64,000 nt of DNA from Acinetobacter brisouioides (GTDB lineage Bacteria; Pseudomonadota; Gammaproteobacteria; Pseudomonadales; Moraxellaceae), in the NCBI RefSeq assembly GCF_004331075.1, contig NZ_SJNX01000001.1, forward strand, positions 62,001 to 126,000, read 5' to 3'. The notes under the pieces were generated by a model. It ran no database searches. It was not told the DNA's origin and was given only the letters and a program-made list of their open reading frames with translations. The number at the start of each line of letters is the position of its first letter. Position 1 is the first letter of the stretch. This document shows positions 53,880 to 62,070 of this stretch, one piece after another. The translations under genes were made by a program, and so were the position numbers.

Positions 53880-54677
53880 TTAATTTGTAATCTGTGCACC
53901 AACGAGTGCAAATGATGTTGATACATTTTCAGGTTGCATCGTATTTATGATTAGCGCATTTCTTTGTGATGCAGACATTAATGCGAATGCCGTATTAACA
54001 CTTTCAGGCGATGTGGTTGTACTGTGATATGGGTTGTAAACTTCAACTGTTGCGCCTATAAGTGCAAATGATGTACCTACCCCCTCAAGTACTGCCTGAT
54101 CGCCACCACCTGTTGCACCTGAGCCACTGCTATTACCAGGATCTGGATAAAGTGCAATAGATGAACGTATTGTGGCTTGTGACAGTGCAAATGCCGTCTG
54201 AACAGCTTCAACATCAGCATCCGTGAGATTCATCACCTGACGCTGTACCCCATTTTTCAGCGCAAAATCTGTCGCCATACTTTCCACAAACTGAAACGGA
54301 TACATCCGCGAAGTCAGCGCAATGACAGGACTGATCACGACAAGAACCTGAGCACTGACATTGAAGATCCGCCCATTCAGTTCAGCAAAGTTAAAGCTGT
54401 CGGGCACAAACTGGCAGATGTAATCCTTGTACTTGCTATCTTCAATAAACACCTTCATAAAAAAAGGCAGCGGGTGACGCTGCCAGTTCAAATAAAATGC
54501 CCGAAAGTACAAATAGTCCGTCTCTGTGACTTTGTAAGCGATACTGACCAGATGCTTTTTAGACTCGGTCACGGTGCTATAACGGGAAAATCCTCCTGGT
54601 AAATGATCTCGCTGCACCGAGCAACCAAACTGCACGCTATAACTGGCTTGTAACGGGCAAAGATCAAGACGATTCAT
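53880..54677 (-). CDS. Phage tail-tip protein with C-terminal FAL repeats
   Basis: The 265-aa protein begins MNRLDLCPLQASYSVQFGCS at an ATG overlapping the tape-measure stop (TAATG). Its first 120 residues are similar to the C-terminal domain of the product of 51916-52944 (same LDLCPLQASY, then YLYFRAFYLNWQRHPLPFFM and GRIFNVSAQVLV). The last 110 residues contain four imperfect repeats around the core V-x-T-[AS]-FAL (VQTAFALSQAT, VGTSFALIGAT, VNTAFALMSAS, VSTSFALVGAQ) joined by Gly/Ser and Thr/Ser linkers. It follows the tape measure where lambda has gpM. Confidence 0.72.
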   Translation of the reverse strand: MNRLDLCPLQASYSVQFGCSVQRDHLPGGFSRYSTVTESKKHLVSIAYKVTETDYLYFRAFYLNWQRHPLPFFMKVFIEDSKYKDYICQFVPDSFNFAELNGRIFNVSAQVLVVISPVIALTSRMYPFQFVESMATDFALKNGVQRQVMNLTDADVEAVQTAFALSQATIRSSIALYPDPGNSSGSGATGGGDQAVLEGVGTSFALIGATVEVYNPYHSTTTSPESVNTAFALMSASQRNALIINTMQPENVSTSFALVGAQITN

Positions 54678-57600
54678 TATCGGTTTCTCCTTGCCGTGGT
54701 ATTGCGTGCCAGTGACTTGCTTTCGCGTGAATTGGCATTGCCCAATTGCTGCCAGGAACGCTTGATCATCTGATCCACAACATCAATCGTAATTGAACCA
54801 TCACTGTTCTGCTGGGCATTGACCTGTGCACCTGAGTTGTTGTTGATGGTAATGTTTGCACCTTGATTTGCACTGGATGAATCTGTCAATGCAGATGCGA
54901 TTTTGCTTTGAGATGTAGAAGCATCAAATCCAACCAGACTACCAACTACACCACCATCGGCATAACCACTGATACCGCCACGACGTGCACGTTCTACAGC
55001 ACCAACACCACCGGATCGAGCAACATCTTCTTGTGACCAAACCACTTCACCTTTATGCACGATACCCGCAACATCATACTTGCCACCTGATCCCGTATAA
55101 CCACCTGTCGCAAAACCAGCAGCGACTGAACTGATATTTGAAATAATGCTGGCTGTTGCAGCAGCAACAGAAGCCATTGCAGCTAAGTTTTCTGGAAATG
55201 GCTGCCCCGCAGCAAGTGCAATACCCGTCTGAATTGCAACCATAGACTGAGCAATCGCAAATGCTTTTTGAACGGCAAATGCAGCTTTATAGGCTGCACT
55301 TTGCTCACCAAATGCTCCTTTCATGGTTTCAGCCATAGAACCAGAAATTTGCTCTCCGTAACTGAGCTCCGTTTGAAGTTGTAGCTGCTTAGATACATTC
55401 TGAATATCCTGCTCACGTTGAGCAGCATCTTCACGGATCTGAGCGCGTTCATCTTCACCCTGCCGAACAATATCACTGAGTTGAGTCTGGTATTCCTGTT
55501 CAGAAATCAGACCTTGACTATATTGATCAGCTAAACCAGTGGTCAGATTATCTTGAGCATTTTGACTTTCACCCAACTGTGAATCACGTAACTCATTACT
55601 GCCATTTTGCAAGTCTTTAATGGTTTGATGATTCACATCAAACTGATTGGTTGGTAATCCCAATGCCGAGTTGTAGGCTTCTCGATATGCTTTTTGATTA
55701 TCCTCGACCAATTTTTTGAGAGATTTCTGCTGTGCTAACTCTTGATATGCTAACCGTGCATCAATCTCCTCCTTACTGACTCCTGTAATGTTTTTAAGCT
55801 GCTCATGTTCAAGCTGATAACGGGCAACGACCATTGCAGATTCAGTCAATAAACCTTCTTGAGCTGTAAGTAATCGAGACTCTTTCTCTAATTCAGCATT
55901 TTTAATTTCATGCTGATAGCTCAGATCAATTGCTTGCAACCAGGCATCACGAGCAGCTTTAGTCATTTGGGTATTTTTAGCAATTTCATCACGTTCAAGC
56001 GCATAACGCTCTTTCATGATTTCAATTGTGTCATCATATCCCTGTCTAGCAGATAGTATCTGCTGGGCCTCTTGACGTTTGACTGCATCAATTTCAGCTT
56101 GCATCTGACGATCAAGTGCAGACTTGGCATCTTCACGCTCAGTTTTGCTCTTTGTTAAGTCAGCTTCAACAAGTTGTTTTTTAACATCATACTCATTTTT
56201 TAACTGAGTAATCCGATCTGTTTCAAATGCATGTAGCTGGTTATATTCCTCCTTCTCCTGGGCATGCAAGGTTTGAAGCTGACTTTTATATAATTCAGCC
56301 TGTTTTGCCAAAGCATCAGTTTGAGCTGAACCTGTCAGGGTTGAATTAATCGCTTTGATAGCATCGGCATTGTCTTTAGCAAGCTGCTGCTCTTTTGTAT
56401 AGTATTTACTACGAATCTCAAGCTCTTTATCTTGCTGAGCTTTGGTTGCTTCTGCAACAGCTGCTTGTTGAGCTAGCAAATCATCTTGGCTCGGCATTAA
56501 AATGGATTGATCAATGCTCGATTTACCATTCGCACCAGCCTGATACTTTAAGACTCGGTTTGCATGATCCCGCATCTCTTTAGCTTTCGCTGGTGATACA
56601 TAACCAAGACCATTGATTTTCTGATAGCCACCCGCTGCAGTAACTTGATCTGAAATTCGACCTGCTTTAAGTGCATCGACTCCACCAGTACCACCGTTAT
56701 ACGCCATAATCGCATCAAGCCAATTACCATATTTCTTGTAGTTCTTGGCTAAATCCTCAGCAGCTGCCGCTGCAACTTTTTCAGGATTTTTAGTATTATC
56801 TGCAACTGTTAAATGATAGGTTTTTCTAAATCCCTCCGTTGTCTGTAAGAAACCTTTTGCACCTGTTGGGCTTGTCGCATTGGTACCGCCAGACTCAGTT
56901 GCAATAAGACCTGTTAATAACCCAGATGGAAGCCCTTTATTTTTAGCAATATCTTCAAGGCTATTTTTAGCAACTAATGCGACAGCCCCAGCAATTTTTT
57001 TACGATCACTACCATCCAGCTCATATTTTTTGCTATAAAAATCTTTAACTGTTGCAGCTACCGCTTGATCGCCGACTGGCTTTTTATAAGCATTATCACC
57101 ATTTATGCGTTCTTGTGTATCCGCATAAGCTTCCGCCTTATCGCGACTAAATCCATGTTTTCCTACTAAATCCTGAATATATTGTTGACGCAGTAAACTC
57201 TTCTCAACACCTCGTACATACTCCATCTGTTTCTGAGTGAGAAGCGCATAAGCCGCTGCTGCATTATTTGTTGCGTTAGCATGCTGCTGTTGTTTTTTCG
57301 CTGCTTCATCGGTTTTTTGATTGAGCTGATTTAAAACGTCTTTTTGCTGCTGATAAGCAGATTTAGCCCCATCATTGGCAGAAACCAAATCACGAATCTT
57401 GGTGATTTGTTCATCACTGACACCGTTAATCGATTTTACTGCGCTATAGAACTGGTCAGCAGATTTTTCACCCTGTAAGTATTGCCCATATAAATCTTGA
57501 ATTTGCTTAGCAATACTTCCAGAAACTCGCCCAGAATCTTCCATATACCCGATATATGCGCTCAGATCCGATGATGCGGTGACATATTTAACCCGCAACT

Positions 57601-58948
57601 CTTCAACTTGCTTGGTCAACTGGCTAATTGCCGTATCTTTTTGAACTGCATTTAATTGCTGCCATTTTTGAACCAATTCATCGACAGATTTACCCTGAGT
57701 ATCCAAAACTTGAGCCGTATCTTTGGTATTGTCTTTGAGCAATAGATAAGATGCAGCAACTGCGGCAACGGTCAGACCCAAACCAACTGGCCCACCTAAA
57801 ACGCCAAGTAACCCTCGCCCAACATTAGCAGCAGTGAGTTTGGCTGCATTATTCGCTTCCTGGGCAACTGTATCTGCCTGCAATGCAGCAGCATGAGCAG
57901 CTTGTAGCGGAATCAAGGTTTGTTCAACAAAAGCTAAGCGTTGCATGCCAGATAAACGAATCAATTGTGCTTCAGCATTTGCCAACTCAATGCCAGTCAG
58001 CTGTGCAGTACGTGCAGCCCGCACTGCTTCAATCTCAGTATTCAGTAAGATTTGCTGACGTTCAGCCACTAAAGCCGAGATCTTTTCATAAACTCCTGCA
58101 ACATATTTTGCGGTCGCAGGCACAGCAGCACCAACCAGATATGCTCCAAGCACTGTCGCAACGGCTTTGACCTCGTCCATGTGGGTCATGACTTCTTTCA
58201 ATGCAGGTACAGCAACATTGACCAGCTCTGCCTCAAACCCTTGCCATTGCAAATCTAAAAGTTGCAGGTTTTCTTTGGCCAGTGCCAACTCTTTAACCAT
58301 GTCATCTGACATGATTGAACCTGCTTGCTGAGCAGCATCCCCCCATTTTTTAAAGCCTTTACCGCCATTTTCAAGCAATGGAATCAATAACGAAGAATCT
58401 GAAATGATTGATTCCATATAGAACTTCATGTCATTGGTTGAAGCGCCTGCTTTTTGCAATGAATCATAGAAAAGCTGTAATGCTTGTGGGCCTGATAGTT
58501 TTTGGAACTGTTCAATAGTCACACCCACACGCGGGGCAATGTCATTAAAAAAATCGGCTAATGGCCCACCTCCAGTACGCTGAAAATCACCGATACGGTC
58601 TTGCATATCTTTCATTTTGTCAGCAAAGGATTCCATTGAAATGCCTGCAGTATCTGCACCGACTGCGTAATATTGGAATTGCTGAATCGAGGCATTGGAT
58701 AGCTTGGCAAATTTCTGAATATCGTTGCCAGCATCTACAAATTTTTCTGCATATGCCATAACGCTGGCAACAGACAAGCCAGCCGCAACTGCACCTAACG
58801 CTTTGACAGCCAAAGATGCAACATCAAATGATTTGGCAATTTTTTTAGTCGAACCTTCTGCCTGACGTTCAGCCCGTTCTAGAGGCTCGGTAAATGAGCT
58901 GATACGGGTCACAAGATCAAGGGTTAAACGACCGAGAGATGCAGCCAT
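54677..58948 (-). CDS. Tail tape measure protein with lytic transglycosylase domain
   Basis: The 1423-aa protein sets tail length and is partly ejected into the host. The N-terminus (LTLDLVTRISSFTEPLERAE, SMESFADKMKDMQDRIGDF) is typical of TMPs. Hydrophobic stretches at about 350-400 (GLLGVLGGPVGLGLTVAAVA) could insert in membranes. An SLT-type domain at about 665-770 has the catalytic Glu in GLLTGLIATESGGTNATSPT and GAKGFLQTTEGFRK plus AIMAYNGGTGGV. Long coiled coils (about 850-1110) follow, and the C-terminus has GFATGGYTGSGGKYDVAGIV and HKGEVVWSQEDVARSGG, the usual GG-rich TMP end. A lipoprotein gene separates it from its chaperone. Confidence 0.92.
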   Translation of the reverse strand: MAASLGRLTLDLVTRISSFTEPLERAERQAEGSTKKIAKSFDVASLAVKALGAVAAGLSVASVMAYAEKFVDAGNDIQKFAKLSNASIQQFQYYAVGADTAGISMESFADKMKDMQDRIGDFQRTGGGPLADFFNDIAPRVGVTIEQFQKLSGPQALQLFYDSLQKAGASTNDMKFYMESIISDSSLLIPLLENGGKGFKKWGDAAQQAGSIMSDDMVKELALAKENLQLLDLQWQGFEAELVNVAVPALKEVMTHMDEVKAVATVLGAYLVGAAVPATAKYVAGVYEKISALVAERQQILLNTEIEAVRAARTAQLTGIELANAEAQLIRLSGMQRLAFVEQTLIPLQAAHAAALQADTVAQEANNAAKLTAANVGRGLLGVLGGPVGLGLTVAAVAASYLLLKDNTKDTAQVLDTQGKSVDELVQKWQQLNAVQKDTAISQLTKQVEELRVKYVTASSDLSAYIGYMEDSGRVSGSIAKQIQDLYGQYLQGEKSADQFYSAVKSINGVSDEQITKIRDLVSANDGAKSAYQQQKDVLNQLNQKTDEAAKKQQQHANATNNAAAAYALLTQKQMEYVRGVEKSLLRQQYIQDLVGKHGFSRDKAEAYADTQERINGDNAYKKPVGDQAVAATVKDFYSKKYELDGSDRKKIAGAVALVAKNSLEDIAKNKGLPSGLLTGLIATESGGTNATSPTGAKGFLQTTEGFRKTYHLTVADNTKNPEKVAAAAAEDLAKNYKKYGNWLDAIMAYNGGTGGVDALKAGRISDQVTAAGGYQKINGLGYVSPAKAKEMRDHANRVLKYQAGANGKSSIDQSILMPSQDDLLAQQAAVAEATKAQQDKELEIRSKYYTKEQQLAKDNADAIKAINSTLTGSAQTDALAKQAELYKSQLQTLHAQEKEEYNQLHAFETDRITQLKNEYDVKKQLVEADLTKSKTEREDAKSALDRQMQAEIDAVKRQEAQQILSARQGYDDTIEIMKERYALERDEIAKNTQMTKAARDAWLQAIDLSYQHEIKNAELEKESRLLTAQEGLLTESAMVVARYQLEHEQLKNITGVSKEEIDARLAYQELAQQKSLKKLVEDNQKAYREAYNSALGLPTNQFDVNHQTIKDLQNGSNELRDSQLGESQNAQDNLTTGLADQYSQGLISEQEYQTQLSDIVRQGEDERAQIREDAAQREQDIQNVSKQLQLQTELSYGEQISGSMAETMKGAFGEQSAAYKAAFAVQKAFAIAQSMVAIQTGIALAAGQPFPENLAAMASVAAATASIISNISSVAAGFATGGYTGSGGKYDVAGIVHKGEVVWSQEDVARSGGVGAVERARRGGISGYADGGVVGSLVGFDASTSQSKIASALTDSSSANQGANITINNNSGAQVNAQQNSDGSITIDVVDQMIKRSWQQLGNANSRESKSLARNTTARRNR

Positions 58949-58969
58949 ATTTACTTTCCTCTAGATAAT

Positions 58970-58992
58970 AAAAAACCCCGCTAGGCGGGGTT
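58970..58992 (-). terminator. Intrinsic terminator after the phage lipoprotein gene
   Basis: AACCCCGC and GCGGGGTT pair around TAG, with TTTTTT following on the minus strand. It is placed between the lipoprotein stop and the tape-measure start. Confidence 0.82.
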
Positions 58993-59009
58993 GGTTTATT
59001 GGTTATTTA

Positions 59010-59453
59010 TCAATGTTTGGTATTCAGCAATTCGTCAACTAACTCATCAATTTTGGTATCAACGCTTCTCCACTTATTTAATGCCAGACCACCTTTTCCT
59101 TTTAATCTAAACTCAGCTTCAGAGGCTATTTTCCCATCTTTCTCAAGTGTAAATTTGGCATATGACATATAAGTTGTGATATCCCATGAGCGCAGCGCTG
59201 TATATTTCATTGTAGTTTCGCAAAACATTGGGATTGAGGTACTTGGATATACCGATGCCTTAATATTATGTCGGGCAAAACTTCTGACAATAGAATCATT
59301 AAATCCATTAATAGTCACTTTGGGGTTATCAATAACACAAACCTGTTTCATATTTTTAGGTTCAAAACCATTTTTGTTTTTAACCTGAATTGAGGTACAT
59401 GCAGTTAAACCTAAAGTGATTGAACCCATAATAAATAGAATTATTTTTTTCAT
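59010..59453 (-). CDS. Sbal_3080-type lipoprotein inserted in the tail module
   Basis: This 147-aa protein has the signal peptide MKKIILFIMGSITLGLTACT with lipobox LTAC. The mature part (PKNMKQVCVIDNPKVTINGF, PMFCETTMKYTALRSWDITT, MSYAKFTLEKDGKIASEAEF) matches, from memory, the Sbal_3080 family lipoproteins of unknown function. It has its own promoter and terminator, and it sits between the tail chaperone and the tape measure, which are adjacent in most siphoviruses. It is a good candidate for a lysogenic-conversion or superinfection-exclusion lipoprotein. Confidence 0.75.
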   Translation of the reverse strand: MKKIILFIMGSITLGLTACTSIQVKNKNGFEPKNMKQVCVIDNPKVTINGFNDSIVRSFARHNIKASVYPSTSIPMFCETTMKYTALRSWDITTYMSYAKFTLEKDGKIASEAEFRLKGKGGLALNKWRSVDTKIDELVDELLNTKH

Positions 59454-59481
59454 TTTTAATCTCTTACTGACAAGAGACTAG

Positions 59482-59511
59482 AATATACTCAATTTACTTA
59501 AAGTGATGCAA
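59482..59511 (-). promoter_or_regulatory. Probable sigma-70 promoter of the phage lipoprotein gene
   Basis: On the minus strand TTGCAT (59506-59511) and TATATT (59482-59487) have an 18-base spacer, 29 bp before the ATG and directly after the end of the T reading frame. Confidence 0.55.
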
Positions 59512-59519
59512 ACTCACGA

Positions 59520-60160
59520 TTAAGTCGTTTGCATCAGATATGCAGTTAAAGCATCATCATCAAATTCTGACTCGTCATTTGCAGCTCGTTTTTCAGTTCC
59601 CTCATGTAGCATGAGGTCAACAAGCTCAACATTTTTAACGCCCTTCGATGCCAAAAATGAGTGATGCAATCGTGCCAGCTCTTGCTCTATTCTTCGGCCG
59701 ATGTTGAGGCTTCCGTATTTTCTGACGTAGGCTGCCCAGATTTTAATTTCTGTGTATGTAAGGTTTTGGACTTCTTCGATGCTTTTACCCGTCGCGACTG
59801 CGATTTCACAGATGAGTTCCGTTTCGGGTTCAAGTTCTGTGTCTTTCCCAACGAGTTTACTTCTACAATTTTAAACCAAAGCGCATCCGTTAAATCTTGG
59901 CTGAAATTCTGACGAACTTGGGCTTCTGTAAACTGAAGATTACCTTCTGCATCACAAATAGAAGCGGCTAAAATACCTGCCAATGCCTCTTTATTTTCAC
60001 CAAAAGCACGTAGCTTTGCCACGGCGGTATCATAAGAGTACGGTTTGATAAAAGTATCAAACTCAGCATCTTCACCATTGTATTTAATTTGAACTGTGAC
60101 TGCTTGTGGCTTAGCAATCAATACACCTGCGTTAATTTCTGTAATATCAAGCTTTTTCAT
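59520..60160 (-). CDS. Tail assembly chaperone G-T fusion made by -1 ribosomal frameshifting
   Basis: Reading the G frame to the slippery site at 59843-59849 and then slipping back one base gives a 213-aa protein. After VEVNSLGK it continues DTELEPETELICEIAVATGK, SIEEVQNLTYTEIKIWAAYV, GSLNIGRRIEQELARLHHSF and ends AYLMQTT at 59520. The T part has sensible amino acid composition and no stop for 107 codons. The length and layout match lambda gpGT, which loads the tape measure protein. The -1 frame has no good start of its own at the overlap. Confidence 0.85.
59687..60160 (-). CDS. Tail assembly chaperone, G product without frameshift
   Basis: This is the 157-aa product when the ribosome stays in frame. 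The first 105 residues (MKKLDITEINAGVLIAKPQA, LRAFGENKEALAGILAASIC, ALWFKIVEVNSLGK) are shared with the fusion and form the conserved chaperone fold. The remaining tail is Ser/Lys/Arg-rich and looks like an out-of-frame reading of the T part, as expected for a short G-only extension. In lambda both products are needed in a fixed ratio. Confidence 0.8.
   Translation of the reverse strand: MKKLDITEINAGVLIAKPQAVTVQIKYNGEDAEFDTFIKPYSYDTAVAKLRAFGENKEALAGILAASICDAEGNLQFTEAQVRQNFSQDLTDALWFKIVEVNSLGKTQNLNPKRNSSVKSQSRRVKASKKSKTLHTQKLKSGQPTSENTEASTSAEE
59843..59849 (-). promoter_or_regulatory. Slippery heptamer GGGAAAG for programmed -1 frameshift
   Basis: On the minus strand the G frame reads TTG GGA AAG; the heptamer G-GGA-AAG is the same slippery sequence used by the lambda G-T frameshift. 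The -1 frame is open across it for more than 100 codons. Confidence 0.85.
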
Positions 60161-60171
60161 TGTTCTATCCT

Positions 60172-60197
60172 AAAAAGAAAGCCCCGATTAAGGGGCT
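60172..60197 (-). terminator. Terminator-like hairpin between tail tube and chaperone genes
   Basis: AGCCCC and GGGGCT pair around a six-base loop, followed on the minus strand by TTCTTTTT. It may give excess tail tube mRNA over downstream genes. Confidence 0.7.
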
Positions 60198-60211
60198 ATG
60201 AAGATTTGATG

Positions 60212-60676
60212 TTAGGTTTTAGGAATCCATTTTGTTGCACTTTTACGTTGCATGGTCACTGTACAGTTGACCAAGGTATCGGCATCAAATTTCCATACTG
60301 GAGTGGTCAATGATGCTTCAAATTTCCACCATGTACGGTCTGCTGGAAGATCATCCAATACACCACCTGTAACAGTTGGAATAGATTGTGAATCAGTACC
60401 ACCCTGAATAATAGTTAATTCCTTTTTATCAGTTGCCCACTGAACAATCTGCAAGTGGCTTGTATTTGCTGTGTCAATATCAAACCCCATTGAACCGTCA
60501 CCAGGATCAGATAGACCAGGAATATAGGATTTGGTTTCTTCTTCATCTAGACAGGTTATTTCAATTTTTCCTGCTGAATCTGAACCAGGATCAAATGTTT
60601 TTAAGCAAACGAGACGAACTAAAGTTGTGCCATCAAATGCCCACCAACGAGAACCTTGTACACGTAATTTTGCCAT
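60212..60676 (-). CDS. Major tail tube protein
   Basis: This 154-aa protein (MAKLRVQGSRWWAFDGTTLV) has the beta-rich pattern of siphovirus tail tube subunits: VCLKTFDPGSDSAGKIEITC, LDEEETKSYIPGLSDPGDGS, MGFDIDTANTSHLQIVQWAT, LPADRTWWKFEASLTTPVWK and TLVNCTVTMQRKSATKWI. Its place directly before the G/GT chaperone is that of lambda gpV. It lacks the C-terminal Ig-like domain of gpV (246 aa). Confidence 0.88.
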   Translation of the reverse strand: MAKLRVQGSRWWAFDGTTLVRLVCLKTFDPGSDSAGKIEITCLDEEETKSYIPGLSDPGDGSMGFDIDTANTSHLQIVQWATDKKELTIIQGGTDSQSIPTVTGGVLDDLPADRTWWKFEASLTTPVWKFDADTLVNCTVTMQRKSATKWIPKT

Positions 60677-60691
60677 GAGTATTACTCCTAA

Positions 60692-60707
60692 TTTCAGGCA
60701 TAAAAAA
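60692..60707. repeat. 16-bp direct repeat, left copy (next to the 44-aa gene)
   Basis: TTTCAGGCATAAAAAA here is identical to 61025-61040. Both copies abut a terminator hairpin, and together they bracket the 44-aa gene. Confidence 0.5.
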
Positions 60708-60723
60708 GCCTCCCGAAGGAGGC
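60701..60723 (-). terminator. Intrinsic terminator after the 44-aa gene
   Basis: GCCTCC and GGAGGC pair around a four-base loop, followed on the minus strand by TTTTTT. Confidence 0.8.
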
Positions 60724-60747
60724 GCGATATTATTTAAGGATTTGCTA

Positions 60748-60882
60748 TCATCGTAGGGCGGTAATGATTTGTGGTAATTGCCAAGCCAGTATTGCTGCAA
60801 TGACAAACCCTGTTACTTTCCAGAACCCATATTTCTCCATGAGCTTCTCTACCTTCTCTAAAATTTCTGTTATATTGGGCAC
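60748..60882 (-). CDS. Small phage membrane protein, 44 aa
   Basis: This short frame uses a GTG start at 60882, set by AAGGAG ten bases upstream. It begins MPNITEILEKVEKLMEKYGF, an amphipathic helix, then a single membrane segment WKVTGFVIAAILAWQLPQII and a short basic end TALR. One-helix proteins of this size between head and tail regions occur in many Acinetobacter prophages as I recall them; the role is unknown. It is its own unit, with a terminator just downstream. Confidence 0.7.
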   Translation of the reverse strand: MPNITEILEKVEKLMEKYGFWKVTGFVIAAILAWQLPQIITALR

Positions 60883-61024
60883 AGAGATATTTCTCCTTAA
60901 CTGTCACGGTTGAGTTGATTTAAAAACCTCAGTGTTCCAAGCACTGGGGTTTTTGCTTTTGAGGTACTTTACCGACCTATGTGTTTTAAAGTTACTGGAA
61001 ATGCTTCCACAATTTTTCATCGTT

Positions 61025-61040
61025 TTTCAGGCATAAAAAA
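61025..61040. repeat. 16-bp direct repeat, right copy
   Basis: TTTCAGGCATAAAAAA is an exact copy of 60692-60707. It partly overlaps the terminator at 61034-61060. Confidence 0.5.
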
Positions 61041-61060
61041 ACCACCTCGAAAGGTGGTTT
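61034..61060 (-). terminator. Intrinsic terminator after the ORF6N gene
   Basis: AACCACCT and AGGTGGTT pair around a four-base loop, followed by TTTTTT on the minus strand, about 70 bp past the ORF6N stop. Confidence 0.8.
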
Positions 61061-61128
61061 AATATTATCTATTGCTTATAAAGCTGTAATCGTGAATTTT
61101 TCCAAAAATTCACATATAAAAAACATAA

Positions 61129-61977
61129 TCAATTTTTTAATATAATGTTGCATTCCTTTAACTGTTTATAGCCCATACCGCCACCATGCCAGTTATGTTG
61201 TTTTGCCAGTTCAAAAATCGGCATATACACTTCTCGCCCAACGACCTGTCTTGCACTTTCAGCGCCAAATTTAAAATGATCGTGGATGCCATGTCCCATT
61301 GATGGACTCAGTTTAATGATGGTGCTGCCAAATTCAGACCACCAATGATTCAGCCAAAGCATGTGGCGGGCGGTTGCATCGGCATATTGGTCAGGTTGTG
61401 TTTGTTTTTCTTGGCTAAACAGCGCAATCAGTTGATGCACATACGCCACGGCGATTGGCAGCATGTCATAGGGAATTTCATCTATGCCGTTTACTGCAAA
61501 GCGTTGGTGAATCAGTTTATAGGCTTCGCTAAAGTTGAGGTGTTTGGTTTTGGCGACCAACATATTCACGGCGTCATTGAGTGCCACACGTTCTGCTTTG
61601 GAGTTGCCTTGTCTTGCTGTTTGTACGGTGAAGTAGCAGTCTTCGAGTTTTTCAAATACTTCCCATGCTTGGTCGGTGTCGAGCATTTTGGCGTGGCGGG
61701 CTGCACCACGTTCAGTCCAAAGCACTAGATGTTTAGCATTTTGACTAACCATCTTTAAGATGGTTAGTGATTTTTTGAACTCACGTAGCTCCTGACCAAC
61801 TATTTTGAAGAAATGTTTTCCCTCAATAAAACGGTCAGCATTCCGTAAAAAATTATTTTGAATGTTTTTAACATCAACTTTATAGAAGTTAGCTAACATC
61901 TCAGTCGTAACAACTGGAATAGAGTTAAAATTAACAATGGATATTTCTTGGTTATTAATATTTGCAACGGTATTCAT
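61129..61977 (-). CDS. ORF6N-domain phage antirepressor-like protein
   Basis: The 282-aa protein has an N-terminal ORF6N domain: VVTTEMLANFYKVDVKNIQN, NFLRNADRFIEGKHFFKIVG, HLVLWTERGAARHAKMLDTD and AWEVFEKLEDCYF. The C-terminal part (VALNDAVNMLVAKTKHLNFS, AYKLIHQRFAVNGIDEIPYD, MLPIAVAYVHQLIAL) resembles that of the BRO protein at 41481-42299. AGGTGA lies seven bases before the ATG. It probably binds DNA or a repressor to influence the lytic switch. Confidence 0.85.
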   Translation of the reverse strand: MNTVANINNQEISIVNFNSIPVVTTEMLANFYKVDVKNIQNNFLRNADRFIEGKHFFKIVGQELREFKKSLTILKMVSQNAKHLVLWTERGAARHAKMLDTDQAWEVFEKLEDCYFTVQTARQGNSKAERVALNDAVNMLVAKTKHLNFSEAYKLIHQRFAVNGIDEIPYDMLPIAVAYVHQLIALFSQEKQTQPDQYADATARHMLWLNHWWSEFGSTIIKLSPSMGHGIHDHFKFGAESARQVVGREVYMPIFELAKQHNWHGGGMGYKQLKECNIILKN

Positions 61978-62070
61978 AAATCACCTAAAGGATATGAGCC
62001 GCCCCTTATGGGCATGCTTACCTATTGCAATAATGTACCTTTTTTTAGGTACATGTCAATATTTAGGCGT

